A stretch of 64,000 nt of DNA from an uncultured Dorea sp. (GCA_910578865.1 CAJTRM010000016.1:1-64000), one strand, 5' to 3'. Shown: positions 1 through 9,232, counted from the first letter of the stretch. Notes: generated from the sequence alone by a model not told the origin. Made by a program: numbers and translations.

Positions 1-50
1 TTCAGTTGTCAATTTTCAGTTAGAATCACATTCATTGAGATTCCGAGAAG

Positions 51-1205
51 TTATTGTACGTCCGATTCCGGGGAAGGAGAGTAGTGCATCATGGCGGCAT
101 GGTCGGCAAAAGCGCACAAAGGCTCAAAGCTGTCGCGGATGTACCCCTCCTGGGCAGCCCGGAAGCCGGTCAGCTTCTCAATGGAACTCAGCTCCGTGAT
201 TGTTTCTTTGTCATAGTTGTTTTTGATCCAGTACATGAATTTGGTAACGGCCACCCCGTCCTTAATATGTGCTTCCCTGATATTCTCAAGCTCCACAGGA
301 TTTTTCATAGCTTTCATAAGAATAGTGGGATTTGCTGCCTCCACGATCTTACAGGGGATATTTTTGTAGAGTGCGTAATTCATCTTCATAGGGTCGATGA
401 GGATGGTCTCGGAGGCATCCAGAGTTTTGATGTCTTCATATATATCATTGTAAGGATGTACAGATACATTTATTTTTGCAAATTCCGACAGGATCTCTTC
501 GGTTAATTTTGACGGATCTACATATAACTGTACGCTGTCCATCTTAACGATGGCATAGGACAGGAGCAGAGGAAAGAAATCAATATCATCCCCCCGGACA
601 TTCAGAAGCCAGCAGACGTCGTCCAGTGATGCGATCGCATGGACAGTGGCGCCGTGATCGTTCATTACCCTGCGTACCCGTTCAAGCTTGGAGGCAGAAC
701 TTTCTCCGGAGTATGCTTCCTCCAGGAAAAAGGCCGGTTTGTCCGAGAGGGGCGGACGATCCTCCCACACAGTGTCAATCAGGTCTTCGGAGTAATTGAT
801 ATGAATCTGCTTTTCTTTCAATGCCGTTTCGTATTCCTGCCCCTCGCCCATGGAGAGGACACGTCCGTCAAATGCGACAGTGCCTCCGGCCGGCACTGTA
901 TCTGCCAGATATTCCGTAACAGTGGGAGTGTCTCCCACAAACATTTTCATCAGGCGCACTCCGCTTCCTGACAACTCGTTTTCAGCCTGGAAAAAATATC
1001 TTCCGTCTGTCCAAAGGCCGGCATCCTCCTTACAGATTACGGCGGTGCCATAAGATCCGCTGAACCCTGTAATAAATTTCCGTGCTTTAAAATGTTCCCC
1101 AACATATTCACTCTGGTGAAAATCGGCCGTAGGGACGACATATGCGTCGATGCCTTTTCCATCCATCAGGGAGCGCAGCCTCGCAATTCTTTCTGATACA
1201 TTCAT
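51..1205 (-). pseudogene. Xaa-Pro aminopeptidase (M24B), truncated
   Basis: The product resembles cytosolic aminopeptidase P, which removes N-terminal residues before proline. The reading frame has 384 codons. The two creatinase-N-like domains are visible (about residues 5-130 and 160-310), followed by only the first part of the M24 'pita-bread' domain, ending at HAAMMHYSPSPESDVQ and then TAA. Clostridial members usually run to about 590 residues and carry their five metal ligands after this point, so the product should lack the metal site. The 50 bases past the stop do not encode the expected continuation in any frame I read. The start at 1205 has a good AGGAGG upstream. The break looks like an insertion or rearrangement, but the window ends too soon to show what joined it. 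Confidence 0.8.
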
Positions 1206-1546
1206 TTTGAAAACCTCCTTTAATGTTTGAAAATAGGGTGATACAAATTCCCTTTTTAATAATGTACCATAAAACAAAAAAAAGCGCTATTGTTTCGTCA
1301 GGAGTTGATAATGTGTCTGTTTTTTGCCGTTCAAAATAATAATATTGTGAAAATGTGGCGATTTAGATAAAAAAATATATAAATTATAAAATAAATATAA
1401 AATTAGTGAAGATAATGCTTAAGATTTTCTTAAAAGAAGATATTGTGTTTTTCGTCATGTTGTGATACTATAGCTATTGGTAAATGCTTTTGTTTGTGAT
1501 GTTTTCCCAAACGAAAGCAAAATTATATAATTGGAGGGTTAAACTT
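1206..1546. other. Divergent intergenic region, AT-rich
   Basis: This 341-base gap separates the truncated aminopeptidase from the peptide transporter. It is very AT-rich around 1360-1410. It contains the transporter's probable promoter and a short inverted repeat (TTAAGA, 3-base loop, TCTTAA at 1419-1433) that ends just upstream of the -35 hexamer and could be an operator. No coding sequence or RNA gene is evident. Confidence 0.5.
1443..1471 (+). promoter_or_regulatory. Putative sigma-A promoter of the peptide transporter
   Basis: A TTGTGT -35 (1443-1448) lies 17 bases from a TACTAT -10 (1466-1471). It is about 75 bases before the chosen start codon. This is a by-eye match only. Confidence 0.4.
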
Positions 1547-2896
1547 ATGGAAAAAACCAAAAAAGGGTTTCCATTTGGCTTCTATGTATGCTGTCTTTCT
1601 TTTTCCTTTGAGCGACTTGCATACTATGCAGCAAAATGGGGTGTCTCAATCTTTATCGCAGCAGAGGCGGTAAATGGTGGATTAGGGCTTGACAAGTCTG
1701 TAGCGGCTTCCATGTCTGCCAACCTGGTAGCACTTACCTATATCACACCGATTATCGGAGGTTATATTGCTGACCGTTGGGCAGCCCCGCGTCTCCTTGT
1801 ACCGATCGGAGAGATCCTGATGGGAGCTGGTTACCTGTGTGCATGGAAGGCAAATGGTATCGGAATGATCTGGGCTATGGTTATTCTTGTTGCAGTAGGT
1901 ACAGGCTTTTTCAAGGGCAACGTATCCGGTATCAACGGACGTCTGTTCCCGCTTGCTGACGAAGATGAACTGGATACTGTATTCAGTCTTCAGTATTCTT
2001 TCGTAAACATCGGTTCTTTCTGCGGAACAACATTCCTGTCACTTCTTGCAGGTGTTGCAGGTTACCGTATGTTGTTCTTAGTCTGCGGTATCGCATTGTT
2101 TGTTGACTGTGCATGGTGGATCTTTGGTATGAGGTTCTTCGGGGATGCAGGTAAGAAACCATTCCTGATCGACAACCGTGTAGAGGATGTTGAAAAAGCT
2201 GAAAAAGACACCGCTCCGCTTACAAAGCTGGAGAAAAACCGTGTGATCGCTATCCTGATCGTAACAGCATTTTCCGGTATTTTCTGGCTGATCTGGTACA
2301 TGGTATACAATCCGGTATACTACGAGTTCGGTCCTACAACAGAAGCAGGTCTTGGCTGGGCAAACTGGAACATTGGTTCCTTTACAATGCCGACTGCATG
2401 GTTTGACTCCATGAACGCTCTTCTCTGTATTATCCTGTGTCCTGTATTTGCAGGAATCTGGGCAAAGATGAGACAGCGTCCGCAGGGAGATATGGGTATG
2501 TTCAAGAAGACAGCTCTTGGTATTATCATTCTTGGATTTACTCCTGCAACCATGGTACTTGCAGCAATTCTTTCAGGTTCCGGAACAAAGGATCCGGTAG
2601 GTATCTGGATCATTATCCTGACAGCTGTATTTATGACTGTAGGCGAGGTTATTTTCTCACCTCTTGGAAACTCATTTATCAACAAGTATGCTCCTAAGAA
2701 GCTTCTTGGTACACTGCTTGGTATCTGGCCGCTGGTTATTTTCTTTGCTGGTAAAGGAAATGCCGTGCTTTACAACTGGCTGTCCAAGTTTGATTTCATC
2801 AAGGCTTACGGCGGAGTAGCTATCGTTGTTATTGTCTGTGGTGTTATCATGCTGATGTTCTCAGGCAAGGTTGACAGAATGGTAGAAGACAAATAA
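1547..2896 (+). CDS. POT/PTR2-family peptide MFS transporter
   Basis: This is a proton-coupled di/tripeptide importer of the inner membrane, 449 residues. The N-terminus carries the family's E-R-x-x-Y-Y type motif (FERLAYYAAKWG), the MFS loop GYIADRW, and about 12-14 hydrophobic helices. The start at 1547 has GGAGGG seven bases upstream. An earlier in-frame ATG at 1484 lacks a ribosome site. The gene is monocistronic: its own promoter lies upstream and a terminator follows at once. Importing peptides beside a proline-peptidase gene makes physiological sense, although that peptidase gene is broken here. The substrate cannot be told from sequence. Confidence 0.88.
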   Translation: MEKTKKGFPFGFYVCCLSFSFERLAYYAAKWGVSIFIAAEAVNGGLGLDKSVAASMSANLVALTYITPIIGGYIADRWAAPRLLVPIGEILMGAGYLCAWKANGIGMIWAMVILVAVGTGFFKGNVSGINGRLFPLADEDELDTVFSLQYSFVNIGSFCGTTFLSLLAGVAGYRMLFLVCGIALFVDCAWWIFGMRFFGDAGKKPFLIDNRVEDVEKAEKDTAPLTKLEKNRVIAILIVTAFSGIFWLIWYMVYNPVYYEFGPTTEAGLGWANWNIGSFTMPTAWFDSMNALLCIILCPVFAGIWAKMRQRPQGDMGMFKKTALGIIILGFTPATMVLAAILSGSGTKDPVGIWIIILTAVFMTVGEVIFSPLGNSFINKYAPKKLLGTLLGIWPLVIFFAGKGNAVLYNWLSKFDFIKAYGGVAIVVIVCGVIMLMFSGKVDRMVEDK

Positions 2897-2910
2897 TTAA
2901 GTTCTTACAT

Positions 2911-2969
2911 AAGCCGGGATACCGTAAGGTAGTTAGAGATTAGCTATTAAGCGGTGTCCCGCTTTTTTC
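2911..2969 (+). terminator. Rho-independent terminator after the peptide transporter
   Basis: The stem GGGATACCG pairs with CGGTGTCCC (one G-U pair), with a long loop, and is followed by CTTTTTT. Confidence 0.7.
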
Positions 2970-3058
2970 AATTGTCAGCGGACAGACATATGAATGTGCA
3001 GGCGGGAGATTGCCGGACTTACACAGATGCTGGCGCTGCATTTAGAAAGGAAAGATAT

Positions 3059-3667
3059 ATGACGTATAATTACCGCGTGACCTATGAAGAAACGATTGAA
3101 TCACTGGAAGATATCTGCGAACTTTTTCATGTGGATAACAGTGATCTGACGATGAAGTTTGTCATTGGGCTCATAGGAATGATTGTGTTGGTAATGATGT
3201 TTATTTATGGGGATCCGGGGGACGGTACTCCGTGGGGGATCTTGGTGTTCCTTCTGAAGTTTTTGATTGCCTGGGTGTCGCTTGGAATTACTGCGATTAT
3301 TTTGAACCGGACAGTTTGGAGGAAGGCGGTAAATGCCACCGCAACCGGAGATGCAGAAATTATGTATCAGCACCGGAAGGCCAAGAACGGCAAGACGGTC
3401 ATCGCACAGATTGATTTTTGTGAAGATCGGTTTGAAAGTGTGACAGAGCTTAAGACCCGCGCGTTCGGGTACGACAAGGTTGTGAAGCTTCTGGAAACGG
3501 AGCGGGCGTTTGGTCTGGTGGTAAAGACAGCCGGGAATTCAGTGGGAAGCGTGAAGTCCATGGTGGGCTTTCCGAAGAGCGCTCTTTTGGATGCGGATAT
3601 TGAGGAACTGAAAAAGTTTCTTCTTGAGAAATGTCCCGGGGTAAAAAACAGAATAAAGAAGTTTTAA
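3059..3667 (+). CDS. YcxB-like membrane protein of unknown function
   Basis: This is a 202-residue protein with two hydrophobic segments near residues 38-57 and 66-90. A soluble C-terminal half follows that resembles the YcxB-like domain, with a conserved run of F-G-Y, L-E-T and a final ELKKFLLEKCPG helix. No catalytic motif is visible and the function is unknown. The start at 3059 (MTYNYRVTYEE) follows AAAGGAAAG. The longer frame beginning at 2954 would run through the upstream terminator and is unlikely. The gene stands alone between two terminators. Confidence 0.65.
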   Translation: MTYNYRVTYEETIESLEDICELFHVDNSDLTMKFVIGLIGMIVLVMMFIYGDPGDGTPWGILVFLLKFLIAWVSLGITAIILNRTVWRKAVNATATGDAEIMYQHRKAKNGKTVIAQIDFCEDRFESVTELKTRAFGYDKVVKLLETERAFGLVVKTAGNSVGSVKSMVGFPKSALLDADIEELKKFLLEKCPGVKNRIKKF

Positions 3668-3678
3668 ATTGATTAAAT

Positions 3679-3744
3679 AAGAACATTCCTGCAGAAGCCG
3701 GAAATCTGGAATTTTGGTTTCTTTCAAGAGGATGTTCTTTTTTT
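3679..3744 (+). terminator. Terminator after the YcxB-like gene
   Basis: AAGAACATTCCT pairs with AGGATGTTCTT (one bulge), followed by seven T residues. Confidence 0.7.
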
Positions 3745-3786
3745 GTTTCCATATTTCACAAGCAAGTGTGAAATGCAGAAAAATTG

Positions 3787-3815
3787 TTGCAGTATGGCTG
3801 AAAAGGGACTATAAT
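3787..3815 (+). promoter_or_regulatory. Promoter of the carboxyltransferase/decarboxylase operon
   Basis: TTGCAG (3787-3792), a 17-base spacer and a perfect TATAAT (3810-3815) lie 60 bases before the first gene of the cluster. Confidence 0.7.
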
Positions 3816-3874
3816 ATAATTGGCATAAATTTGGTTTTACTTTTAAAATATGTAAGAAAATGGAGGGCTACAAT

Positions 3875-5314
3875 ATGGGCAACATGGCAACAGAAAATGC
3901 AGCCTGCAGCCGGATTACAGAACTATTGGATGCAGGAAGCTTTGTTGAGATCGGCGGCGCTGTGACAGCAAGAACGACTGATTTCAACATGCAGGAAAAA
4001 GAAACTCCGGCAGACGGTGTTATTACCGGATACGGATTGATTGACGGGAATTTAGTATATGTATACAGCCAGGATGCTTCCGTATTGAATGGAGCAATCG
4101 GTGAAATGCATGCAAAGAAGATTGCGGGTATTTACGATATGGCAGTGAAAATGGGAGCTCCGGTGATCGGTCTGATCGACTGTGCCGGGTTCAGGCTTCA
4201 GGAAGCAACGGATGCATTGGCGGCGTTCGGGAACCTGTATTTGAAACAGGTAATGGCATCCGGGGTGATTCCGCAGATTACGGCAATTTTTGGGACATGC
4301 GGAGGCGGTCTTTCCGTGGTGCCTGCTCTTGCAGACTTTACCTTTATGGAGGATACAAAGGGGAAATTGTTCGTGAATTCCCCCAATGCCGTTGCAGGTA
4401 ATCATATATCAAAATGTGACACATCCAGTGCAAAATACCAGAGCGAGGAGGCAGGCCTGGTAGACGGCACGGGAACACAGGAAGAGATACTCTCAGATAT
4501 CCGCTCGCTGGTTTGCCTGCTTCCCTGCAATAATGAAGATAATGTATCCTATGAGGAATGCACAGACGACCTGAACCGTGCATGCACAGGGATCGAGCAT
4601 ATTGCAGAAGATGCGTCTGCCGCGTTGGCTTCTATATCCGACAGCCAGATCTTTTTTGAGGTGAAGAAGGATTTTGCCAGAGATATGGTGACAGGCTTTA
4701 TCAGATTAAACGGAATGACGGTGGGCGCAGTTGCCAACCGGTCTAAAATATATAGCGAGGAAGGGGAAGTGCTGGCTGTATTTGACGGGACTTTGTCAGC
4801 AGACGGAGCAGGAAAGGCGGCAGGATTTGTAAAATTCTGTGATGCTTTTAATATTCCGGTGCTTACGCTTACCAATGTATCGGGCTTTGCGGCAAGTGAG
4901 TACGATGAGAAGCATCTTGCGAAGGCAGTGGCAGGGCTGACCGGTGCGCTTGCAGATGCCACAGTGGCGAAAGTAAATGTAGTGACCGGAAAGGCATTCG
5001 GGAGCGCATATGTTGCCATGAACAGCAAATCTATAGGTGCAGATCTGGTGTATGCATGGCCTGTTTCTGAGATCGGAATGATGGATGCCGGCCTGGCGGC
5101 AAAGATCATGTATACAGATGCAGATGCTTCTGTGCTGAAGGAGAAGGCTGCCGAGTACAGGGAGCTTCAGTCAAGCCCATATGCAGCGGCAAGAAGAGGA
5201 TATGTGGATACTGTCATTGAACCTGAGGATACAAGGAAATATGTCATCGGCGCATTTGAGATGTTATTCACGAAAAGAGAAGACCGCCCGATGAAAAAGC
5301 ATGGAACGGTTTAG
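3875..5314 (+). CDS. Acyl-CoA carboxyltransferase-like subunit (MmdA/PCCB family)
   Basis: This 479-residue carboxyl transferase belongs to the crotonase-fold family that moves CO2 between biotin and an acyl-CoA (methylmalonyl-CoA decarboxylase alpha, propionyl-CoA carboxylase beta). The N-terminal half carries the GEMHAKKI motif and a T-C-G-G-G oxyanion loop (FGTCGGGLSVVPALADF). The C-terminal half has GFVKFCDAFNIPVLTLTNVSGF. The usual G-G-A-R segment reads CAGFRLQEA, so it is a divergent member and its acyl-CoA substrate is uncertain. GGAGGG lies five bases before the start at 3875. It is the first gene of an operon with an OadG-like subunit, a biotin carrier, the OadB pump and a second carboxyltransferase of the oxaloacetate type, which suggests a decarboxylase or transcarboxylase partnership. 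Confidence 0.82.
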   Translation: MGNMATENAACSRITELLDAGSFVEIGGAVTARTTDFNMQEKETPADGVITGYGLIDGNLVYVYSQDASVLNGAIGEMHAKKIAGIYDMAVKMGAPVIGLIDCAGFRLQEATDALAAFGNLYLKQVMASGVIPQITAIFGTCGGGLSVVPALADFTFMEDTKGKLFVNSPNAVAGNHISKCDTSSAKYQSEEAGLVDGTGTQEEILSDIRSLVCLLPCNNEDNVSYEECTDDLNRACTGIEHIAEDASAALASISDSQIFFEVKKDFARDMVTGFIRLNGMTVGAVANRSKIYSEEGEVLAVFDGTLSADGAGKAAGFVKFCDAFNIPVLTLTNVSGFAASEYDEKHLAKAVAGLTGALADATVAKVNVVTGKAFGSAYVAMNSKSIGADLVYAWPVSEIGMMDAGLAAKIMYTDADASVLKEKAAEYRELQSSPYAAARRGYVDTVIEPEDTRKYVIGAFEMLFTKREDRPMKKHGTV

Positions 5315-5328
5315 TGAGGTGAGGCAAA

Positions 5329-6099
5329 GTGAAGAAAAAAATAAACTTAATGATCTGTATGCTTGTACTGCTCTTTAGCTTTACCGGATGTGCGCGCACA
5401 GAAGAACAGGTTGAGTATAATGAGGCAATGATGGGGCAGGTGACGGAATTCCTTGTTGAATACTGTGCAAATGCAGATGAGGCAGTTATTGAACATTGGA
5501 GAGGACTGTCGGAATTCAGGCTCCAGCAGGAGCTTGCGGGGGCAGAGCTTCCCTTTACGCCGGAGAGCTTCCTTGCAGCGCTCGACAGCTTTGAGGCAGG
5601 CGTGGAAGAGTGCGGGGCTTATATCGAACACGATGATTTTGTCTATGAGGCATCCAAGGACGAGCTGAGGGTGACGGCAGAGGCGCAGTTTGAAAAGCGT
5701 GAGGCCACACTGACCTTTATATATAATGAAAAGTTAGAGCTTGAGAGCATGACGGTAGACGCCAAGTTTACGACGGCTGAGATTTTGAAGAAAGCGGGCC
5801 TTAATACATTGCTCGGAATGGGGACGGTATTTTCAGTATTGATCTTTATTTCCCTGATCATCTCCCTGTTCAAATATATTTCGGTATTCGAGAATGCATT
5901 TAAAAAGCAGCCGAAGGCTACAGAAGAGCCGGCCAGAGAGTCGGAGAGTGTGCCGGAGGAGGCTGCTTTCGATGAAGCGGATGATACGGAGCTGGTTGCA
6001 GTTATTGCAGCTGCAGTCGCAGAGTATGAGGGAACAACTACGGACGGATTCATAGTAAGAAGCATCAGGCGCCGTCCATCAAATCAGTGGAAATCATAG
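5329..6099 (+). CDS. OadG-family subunit with lipoprotein-type N-terminus
   Basis: This 256-residue protein has a GTG start preceded by GAGGTGAGG. The first 20 residues form a lipoprotein signal ending in a lipobox (SFTGC). An extracytoplasmic domain of about 130 residues follows, then one membrane helix containing the OadG hallmark GMGTVFSVLIF (about residues 163-185). The acidic cytoplasmic tail ends in RRRPSNQWKS. In characterised Na+ decarboxylases the small gamma/delta subunit anchors the carboxyltransferase to the pump. This version carries an extra extracytoplasmic domain, as in several Firmicute operons. The function is assigned from the motif and from its place between the carboxyltransferase and biotin-carrier genes. 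Confidence 0.75.
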   Translation: MKKKINLMICMLVLLFSFTGCARTEEQVEYNEAMMGQVTEFLVEYCANADEAVIEHWRGLSEFRLQQELAGAELPFTPESFLAALDSFEAGVEECGAYIEHDDFVYEASKDELRVTAEAQFEKREATLTFIYNEKLELESMTVDAKFTTAEILKKAGLNTLLGMGTVFSVLIFISLIISLFKYISVFENAFKKQPKATEEPARESESVPEEAAFDEADDTELVAVIAAAVAEYEGTTTDGFIVRSIRRRPSNQWKS

Positions 6100-6120
6100 G
6101 AAAGACGAGGAGGAATTAAA

Positions 6121-6489
6121 ATGAAAAATTATACAATCACAGTAAACGGCAATGTATATGATGTAACAGTGGAGGAAAACGGGGCAGGAGCAGCACCTGC
6201 AGTCAGGACAGCAGCTCTGAAGGCTGTACCAAAGGCAGCGCCGAAAGCGGCTCCGAAGGCAGCGGCAGGTGCAGGTTCCATTGAAGTGAAGGCAGGTGCG
6301 GCCGGAAAAGTATTTAAAGTGGAAGCAAGCGTGGGGCAGAGCGTGAAAAAAGGCGACGCAGTTATTATCATTGAGGCAATGAAGATGGAAATCCCAGTTG
6401 TAGCTCCGGAGGACGGCACCGTTGCAAGTATAGAAGTAGCAGTCGGTGATGCGATTGAATCCGGTGCAGTTTTGGCTACATTGAACTAA
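6121..6489 (+). CDS. Biotin carboxyl carrier protein of the decarboxylase
   Basis: This 122-residue carrier has a short N-terminal domain (1-24), a flexible Ala/Pro/Lys linker (25-50) and a C-terminal biotinyl domain. The biotin-attachment motif EAMKME places the biotinylated lysine at residue 88. The start follows GAGGAGG. It would shuttle carboxybiotin between the carboxyltransferases encoded on either side and the membrane pump OadB. A free carrier is needed because neither carboxyltransferase in the operon carries its own biotin domain. Confidence 0.92.
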   Translation: MKNYTITVNGNVYDVTVEENGAGAAPAVRTAALKAVPKAAPKAAPKAAAGAGSIEVKAGAAGKVFKVEASVGQSVKKGDAVIIIEAMKMEIPVVAPEDGTVASIEVAVGDAIESGAVLATLN

Positions 6490-6534
6490 TGTGAAATAGA
6501 TTCCTTGTGGATAAACACGACTGGAGGTTAAGAA

Positions 6535-7686
6535 ATGGAATATATAACAACAACATTGGGAAACCTCATGCAGCAGACGGCCTTTTTCGGTCTCAAAGGA
6601 GGCAATCTGGTCATGATTGCCGTGGCATGTTTTTTCCTGTATTTAGCAATTCGACATGGGTTCGAGCCTCTGCTTTTAGTGCCGATCGCATTTGGTATGC
6701 TGCTGGTTAATATCTATCCGGATATTATGCTGCATATTGAAGATTCAGCTAACGGGACAGGCGGTCTTCTCTATTATTTCTTCCTTCTGGATGAGTGGGC
6801 CATTCTTCCGTCTCTGATCTTTCTTGGTGTAGGCGCCATGACGGACTTCGGGCCTTTGATAGCAAATCCGAAGAGCTTCCTTCTGGGGGCGGCAGCACAG
6901 TTCGGTATTTTTGCTGCTTATCTTGGGGCAATGTGGATGGGATTCTCGGATAAGGCAGCGGCTGCAGTATCTATCATCGGCGGGGCCGATGGACCGACGT
7001 CCATTTTCCTTGCAGGCAAGCTGCAGCAGACGGCCATCATGGGGCCGATCGCCGTGGCCGCTTATTCTTACATGGCGCTGGTTCCGGTAATCCAGCCGCC
7101 GATCATGAAGCTTTTGACGACGGAAAAGGAGAGGAAGATTAAGATGGAGCAGCTCCGTCCGGTTTCCAAGTTAGAGAGGATCCTGTTCCCGATCATCGTT
7201 ACGATCGTAGTATGTATGATCCTTCCGACGACAGCGCCGCTTGTAGGTATGCTGATGCTGGGCAATCTGTTCCGCGAATCAGGAGTAGTAAGGCAGCTCA
7301 CAGAGACGGCGTCAAATGCCCTGATGTATATCGTAGTTATCCTTCTCGGCACGTCTGTCGGCGCAACGACCAGTGCGGAGGCGTTCCTGAACTGGGATAC
7401 GCTGAAGATCGTTGCACTGGGACTGGTCGCATTTATGTTCGGAACCGCCGCCGGCGTGATCTTCGGAAAACTGATGTGCATCGCAACGCATGGCAAGGTA
7501 AACCCGCTGATCGGTTCTGCCGGTGTGTCCGCAGTTCCTATGGCGGCCAGAGTTTCACAGAAGGTTGGTGCTGAGGCGGATCCGACCAACTTCCTTCTGA
7601 TGCACGCAATGGGGCCAAATGTTGCCGGTGTTATCGGTACTGCAGTTGCAGCCGGGACATTTATGGCGATTTTCGGAGTAATGTAA
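6535..7686 (+). CDS. oadB: Na+-translocating decarboxylase beta subunit
   Basis: This 383-residue polytopic membrane protein decarboxylates carboxybiotin and exports Na+. Family landmarks are present: GGADGPTSIF, whose aspartate lies in the ion path in the Klebsiella enzyme, and the strongly conserved C-terminal stretch NPLIGSAGVSAVPMAARV followed by GPNVAGVIGT. About nine hydrophobic segments are seen. The start follows GGAGG. It is the energy-conserving subunit of the operon. The carboxylated substrate is set by the carboxyltransferase partners, not by this protein. Confidence 0.93.
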   Translation: MEYITTTLGNLMQQTAFFGLKGGNLVMIAVACFFLYLAIRHGFEPLLLVPIAFGMLLVNIYPDIMLHIEDSANGTGGLLYYFFLLDEWAILPSLIFLGVGAMTDFGPLIANPKSFLLGAAAQFGIFAAYLGAMWMGFSDKAAAAVSIIGGADGPTSIFLAGKLQQTAIMGPIAVAAYSYMALVPVIQPPIMKLLTTEKERKIKMEQLRPVSKLERILFPIIVTIVVCMILPTTAPLVGMLMLGNLFRESGVVRQLTETASNALMYIVVILLGTSVGATTSAEAFLNWDTLKIVALGLVAFMFGTAAGVIFGKLMCIATHGKVNPLIGSAGVSAVPMAARVSQKVGAEADPTNFLLMHAMGPNVAGVIGTAVAAGTFMAIFGVM

Positions 7687-7711
7687 TAACTATAATATGG
7701 AGGAAGAGATA

Positions 7712-9127
7712 ATGGCAGAAATGGAAAAGAAACCAATTAAAATAACAGAAACCATTCTTCGTGACGCGCACCAGTCCCTGATCGCTACACGTATGACGAC
7801 CGAGCAGATGCTCCCGATCGTGGATAAAATGGATCAGGTAGGATATCATTCTGTAGAGTGCTGGGGCGGGGCTACCTTTGACGCATCCTTACGTTTCCTG
7901 AAGGAGGATCCGTGGGAGCGTCTGCGGAAATTCCGTGACGGATTTAAAAATACAAAGCTTCAGATGCTGTTCCGCGGGCAGAATATCCTTGGATACCGTC
8001 CGTACGCAGATGATGTGGTAGAATATTTTGTACAGAAATCTGTTGCAAACGGAATTGATATTATCCGTATCTTCGACTGCCTGAATGACCTGCGGAACCT
8101 TCAGACAGCAGTAACTGCGGCCAATAAGGAAAAGGGAGAGGCTCAGGTAGCGCTTTCTTATACTCTGGGAGATGCTTATACGCTGGAATACTGGGTGGAT
8201 ATTGCGAAAAGGATTGAGGATATGGGCGCCAACTCTATCTGTATCAAAGACATGGCGGGGCTTTTAGTTCCATATAAGGCAACGGAGCTGATCGGGGCGT
8301 TAAAGGGTGCTGTGAGCCTTCCGATCCAGCTTCACACCCACTATACATCCGGAGTGGCTTCTATGACTTACCTGAAAGCGGTAGAGGCAGGTGTGGATGT
8401 GATTGATACTGCAATGTCACCATTTGCGCTCGGAACGTCTCAGCCGGCGACAGAGGTTATGGTTGAGACCTTTAAGGGGACACCGTATGACACCGGGTAT
8501 GACCAGAATCTGCTTGCAGAGATCGCAGACTACTTCCGCCCGATCCGTGATGAGGCGCTGGAGAGCGGCCTCTTAAATCCTAAGAATATGGGAGTTAATA
8601 TTAAGACCCTGCTGTATCAGGTGCCGGGTGGTATGCTCTCGAACCTGACATCTCAGCTGAAGGAGCAGAATGCAGAAGATAAGTATTACGACGTTCTCGA
8701 GGAAGTGCCGAAGGTACGTAAAGACCTGGGAGAGCCGCCGCTTGTGACTCCGTCCTCTCAGATCGTAGGCACGCAGGCTGTATTTAATGTGCTGATGGGT
8801 GAGCGTTACAAAATGGCAACAAAAGAGACAAAGGATGTGCTCAGCGGAAAATACGGTGAGACAGTCAAACCGTTTAATGAGGAAGTAAGAAAGAAAGTCC
8901 TTGGAGAGGATGCTGAGATTATTACTTGCCGTCCGGCTGACTTGATTCCGGATGAGCTGGATACTTTGAGGAATGAGATGGCAAAATGGAGCCAGCAGGA
9001 CGAGGATGTGCTTTCCTATGCACTGTTCCCGCAGGTTGCCACAGACTTCTTTAAGTATCGTGAGGCTCAGCAGACAAAGATCGATCCGAATGCGGCAGAT
9101 ACAGAGAACGGGAGTTACCCTGTATAG
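7712..9127 (+). CDS. oadA: Oxaloacetate decarboxylase alpha / pyruvate carboxyltransferase subunit (no biotin domain)
   Basis: This 471-residue protein moves carboxyl between oxaloacetate/pyruvate and biotin (5S-subunit family). Visible motifs are ILRDAHQSL, LFRGQNILGY, the reactive lysine in IKDMAG and the metal-binding LHTHYTSG. A conserved C-terminal carboxylase domain follows. The protein stops after that domain; the biotinyl domain of classical OadA (about 590 residues) is absent and is supplied by the separate carrier two genes upstream. The start at 7712 has GGAGGAAG upstream, whereas the ATG at 7697 lies at that ribosome site. It closes the operon and is followed by two hairpins. Confidence 0.9.
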   Translation: MAEMEKKPIKITETILRDAHQSLIATRMTTEQMLPIVDKMDQVGYHSVECWGGATFDASLRFLKEDPWERLRKFRDGFKNTKLQMLFRGQNILGYRPYADDVVEYFVQKSVANGIDIIRIFDCLNDLRNLQTAVTAANKEKGEAQVALSYTLGDAYTLEYWVDIAKRIEDMGANSICIKDMAGLLVPYKATELIGALKGAVSLPIQLHTHYTSGVASMTYLKAVEAGVDVIDTAMSPFALGTSQPATEVMVETFKGTPYDTGYDQNLLAEIADYFRPIRDEALESGLLNPKNMGVNIKTLLYQVPGGMLSNLTSQLKEQNAEDKYYDVLEEVPKVRKDLGEPPLVTPSSQIVGTQAVFNVLMGERYKMATKETKDVLSGKYGETVKPFNEEVRKKVLGEDAEIITCRPADLIPDELDTLRNEMAKWSQQDEDVLSYALFPQVATDFFKYREAQQTKIDPNAADTENGSYPV

Positions 9128-9156
9128 ACCTGCCGGAGCAGGCAGCGCCGGCAGGT
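9128..9156 (+). terminator. GC-rich hairpin after the decarboxylase operon
   Basis: ACCTGCCGG pairs perfectly with CCGGCAGGT, starting right after the stop codon. There is no T tract, so it is probably an mRNA 3'-end stabiliser or part of a tandem terminator. Confidence 0.5.
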
Positions 9157-9170
9157 GTGGACTGTAATAT

Positions 9171-9210
9171 AAAAATAGCATTGTTGGGGCAACCCTCCAG
9201 TGCTATTTTT
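9171..9210. terminator. Bidirectional-looking terminator
   Basis: AAAAATAGCA pairs with TGCTATTTTT, giving a T tract on both strands. It separates the decarboxylase operon from the rpiR gene. Confidence 0.7.
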
Positions 9211-9232
9211 AAGAAGAGGAATAGGATGTGTT

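Noticed and set aside
4549..5109. 186-codon open frame on the minus strand
   Set aside because: It lies wholly opposite the carboxyltransferase gene, has low-complexity Ser/Ala/Thr composition typical of an antisense shadow, and has no ribosome site.
8573..9181. 202-codon open frame on the minus strand
   Set aside because: It is antisense to oadA and crosses its terminator; the composition is unlike a real protein.
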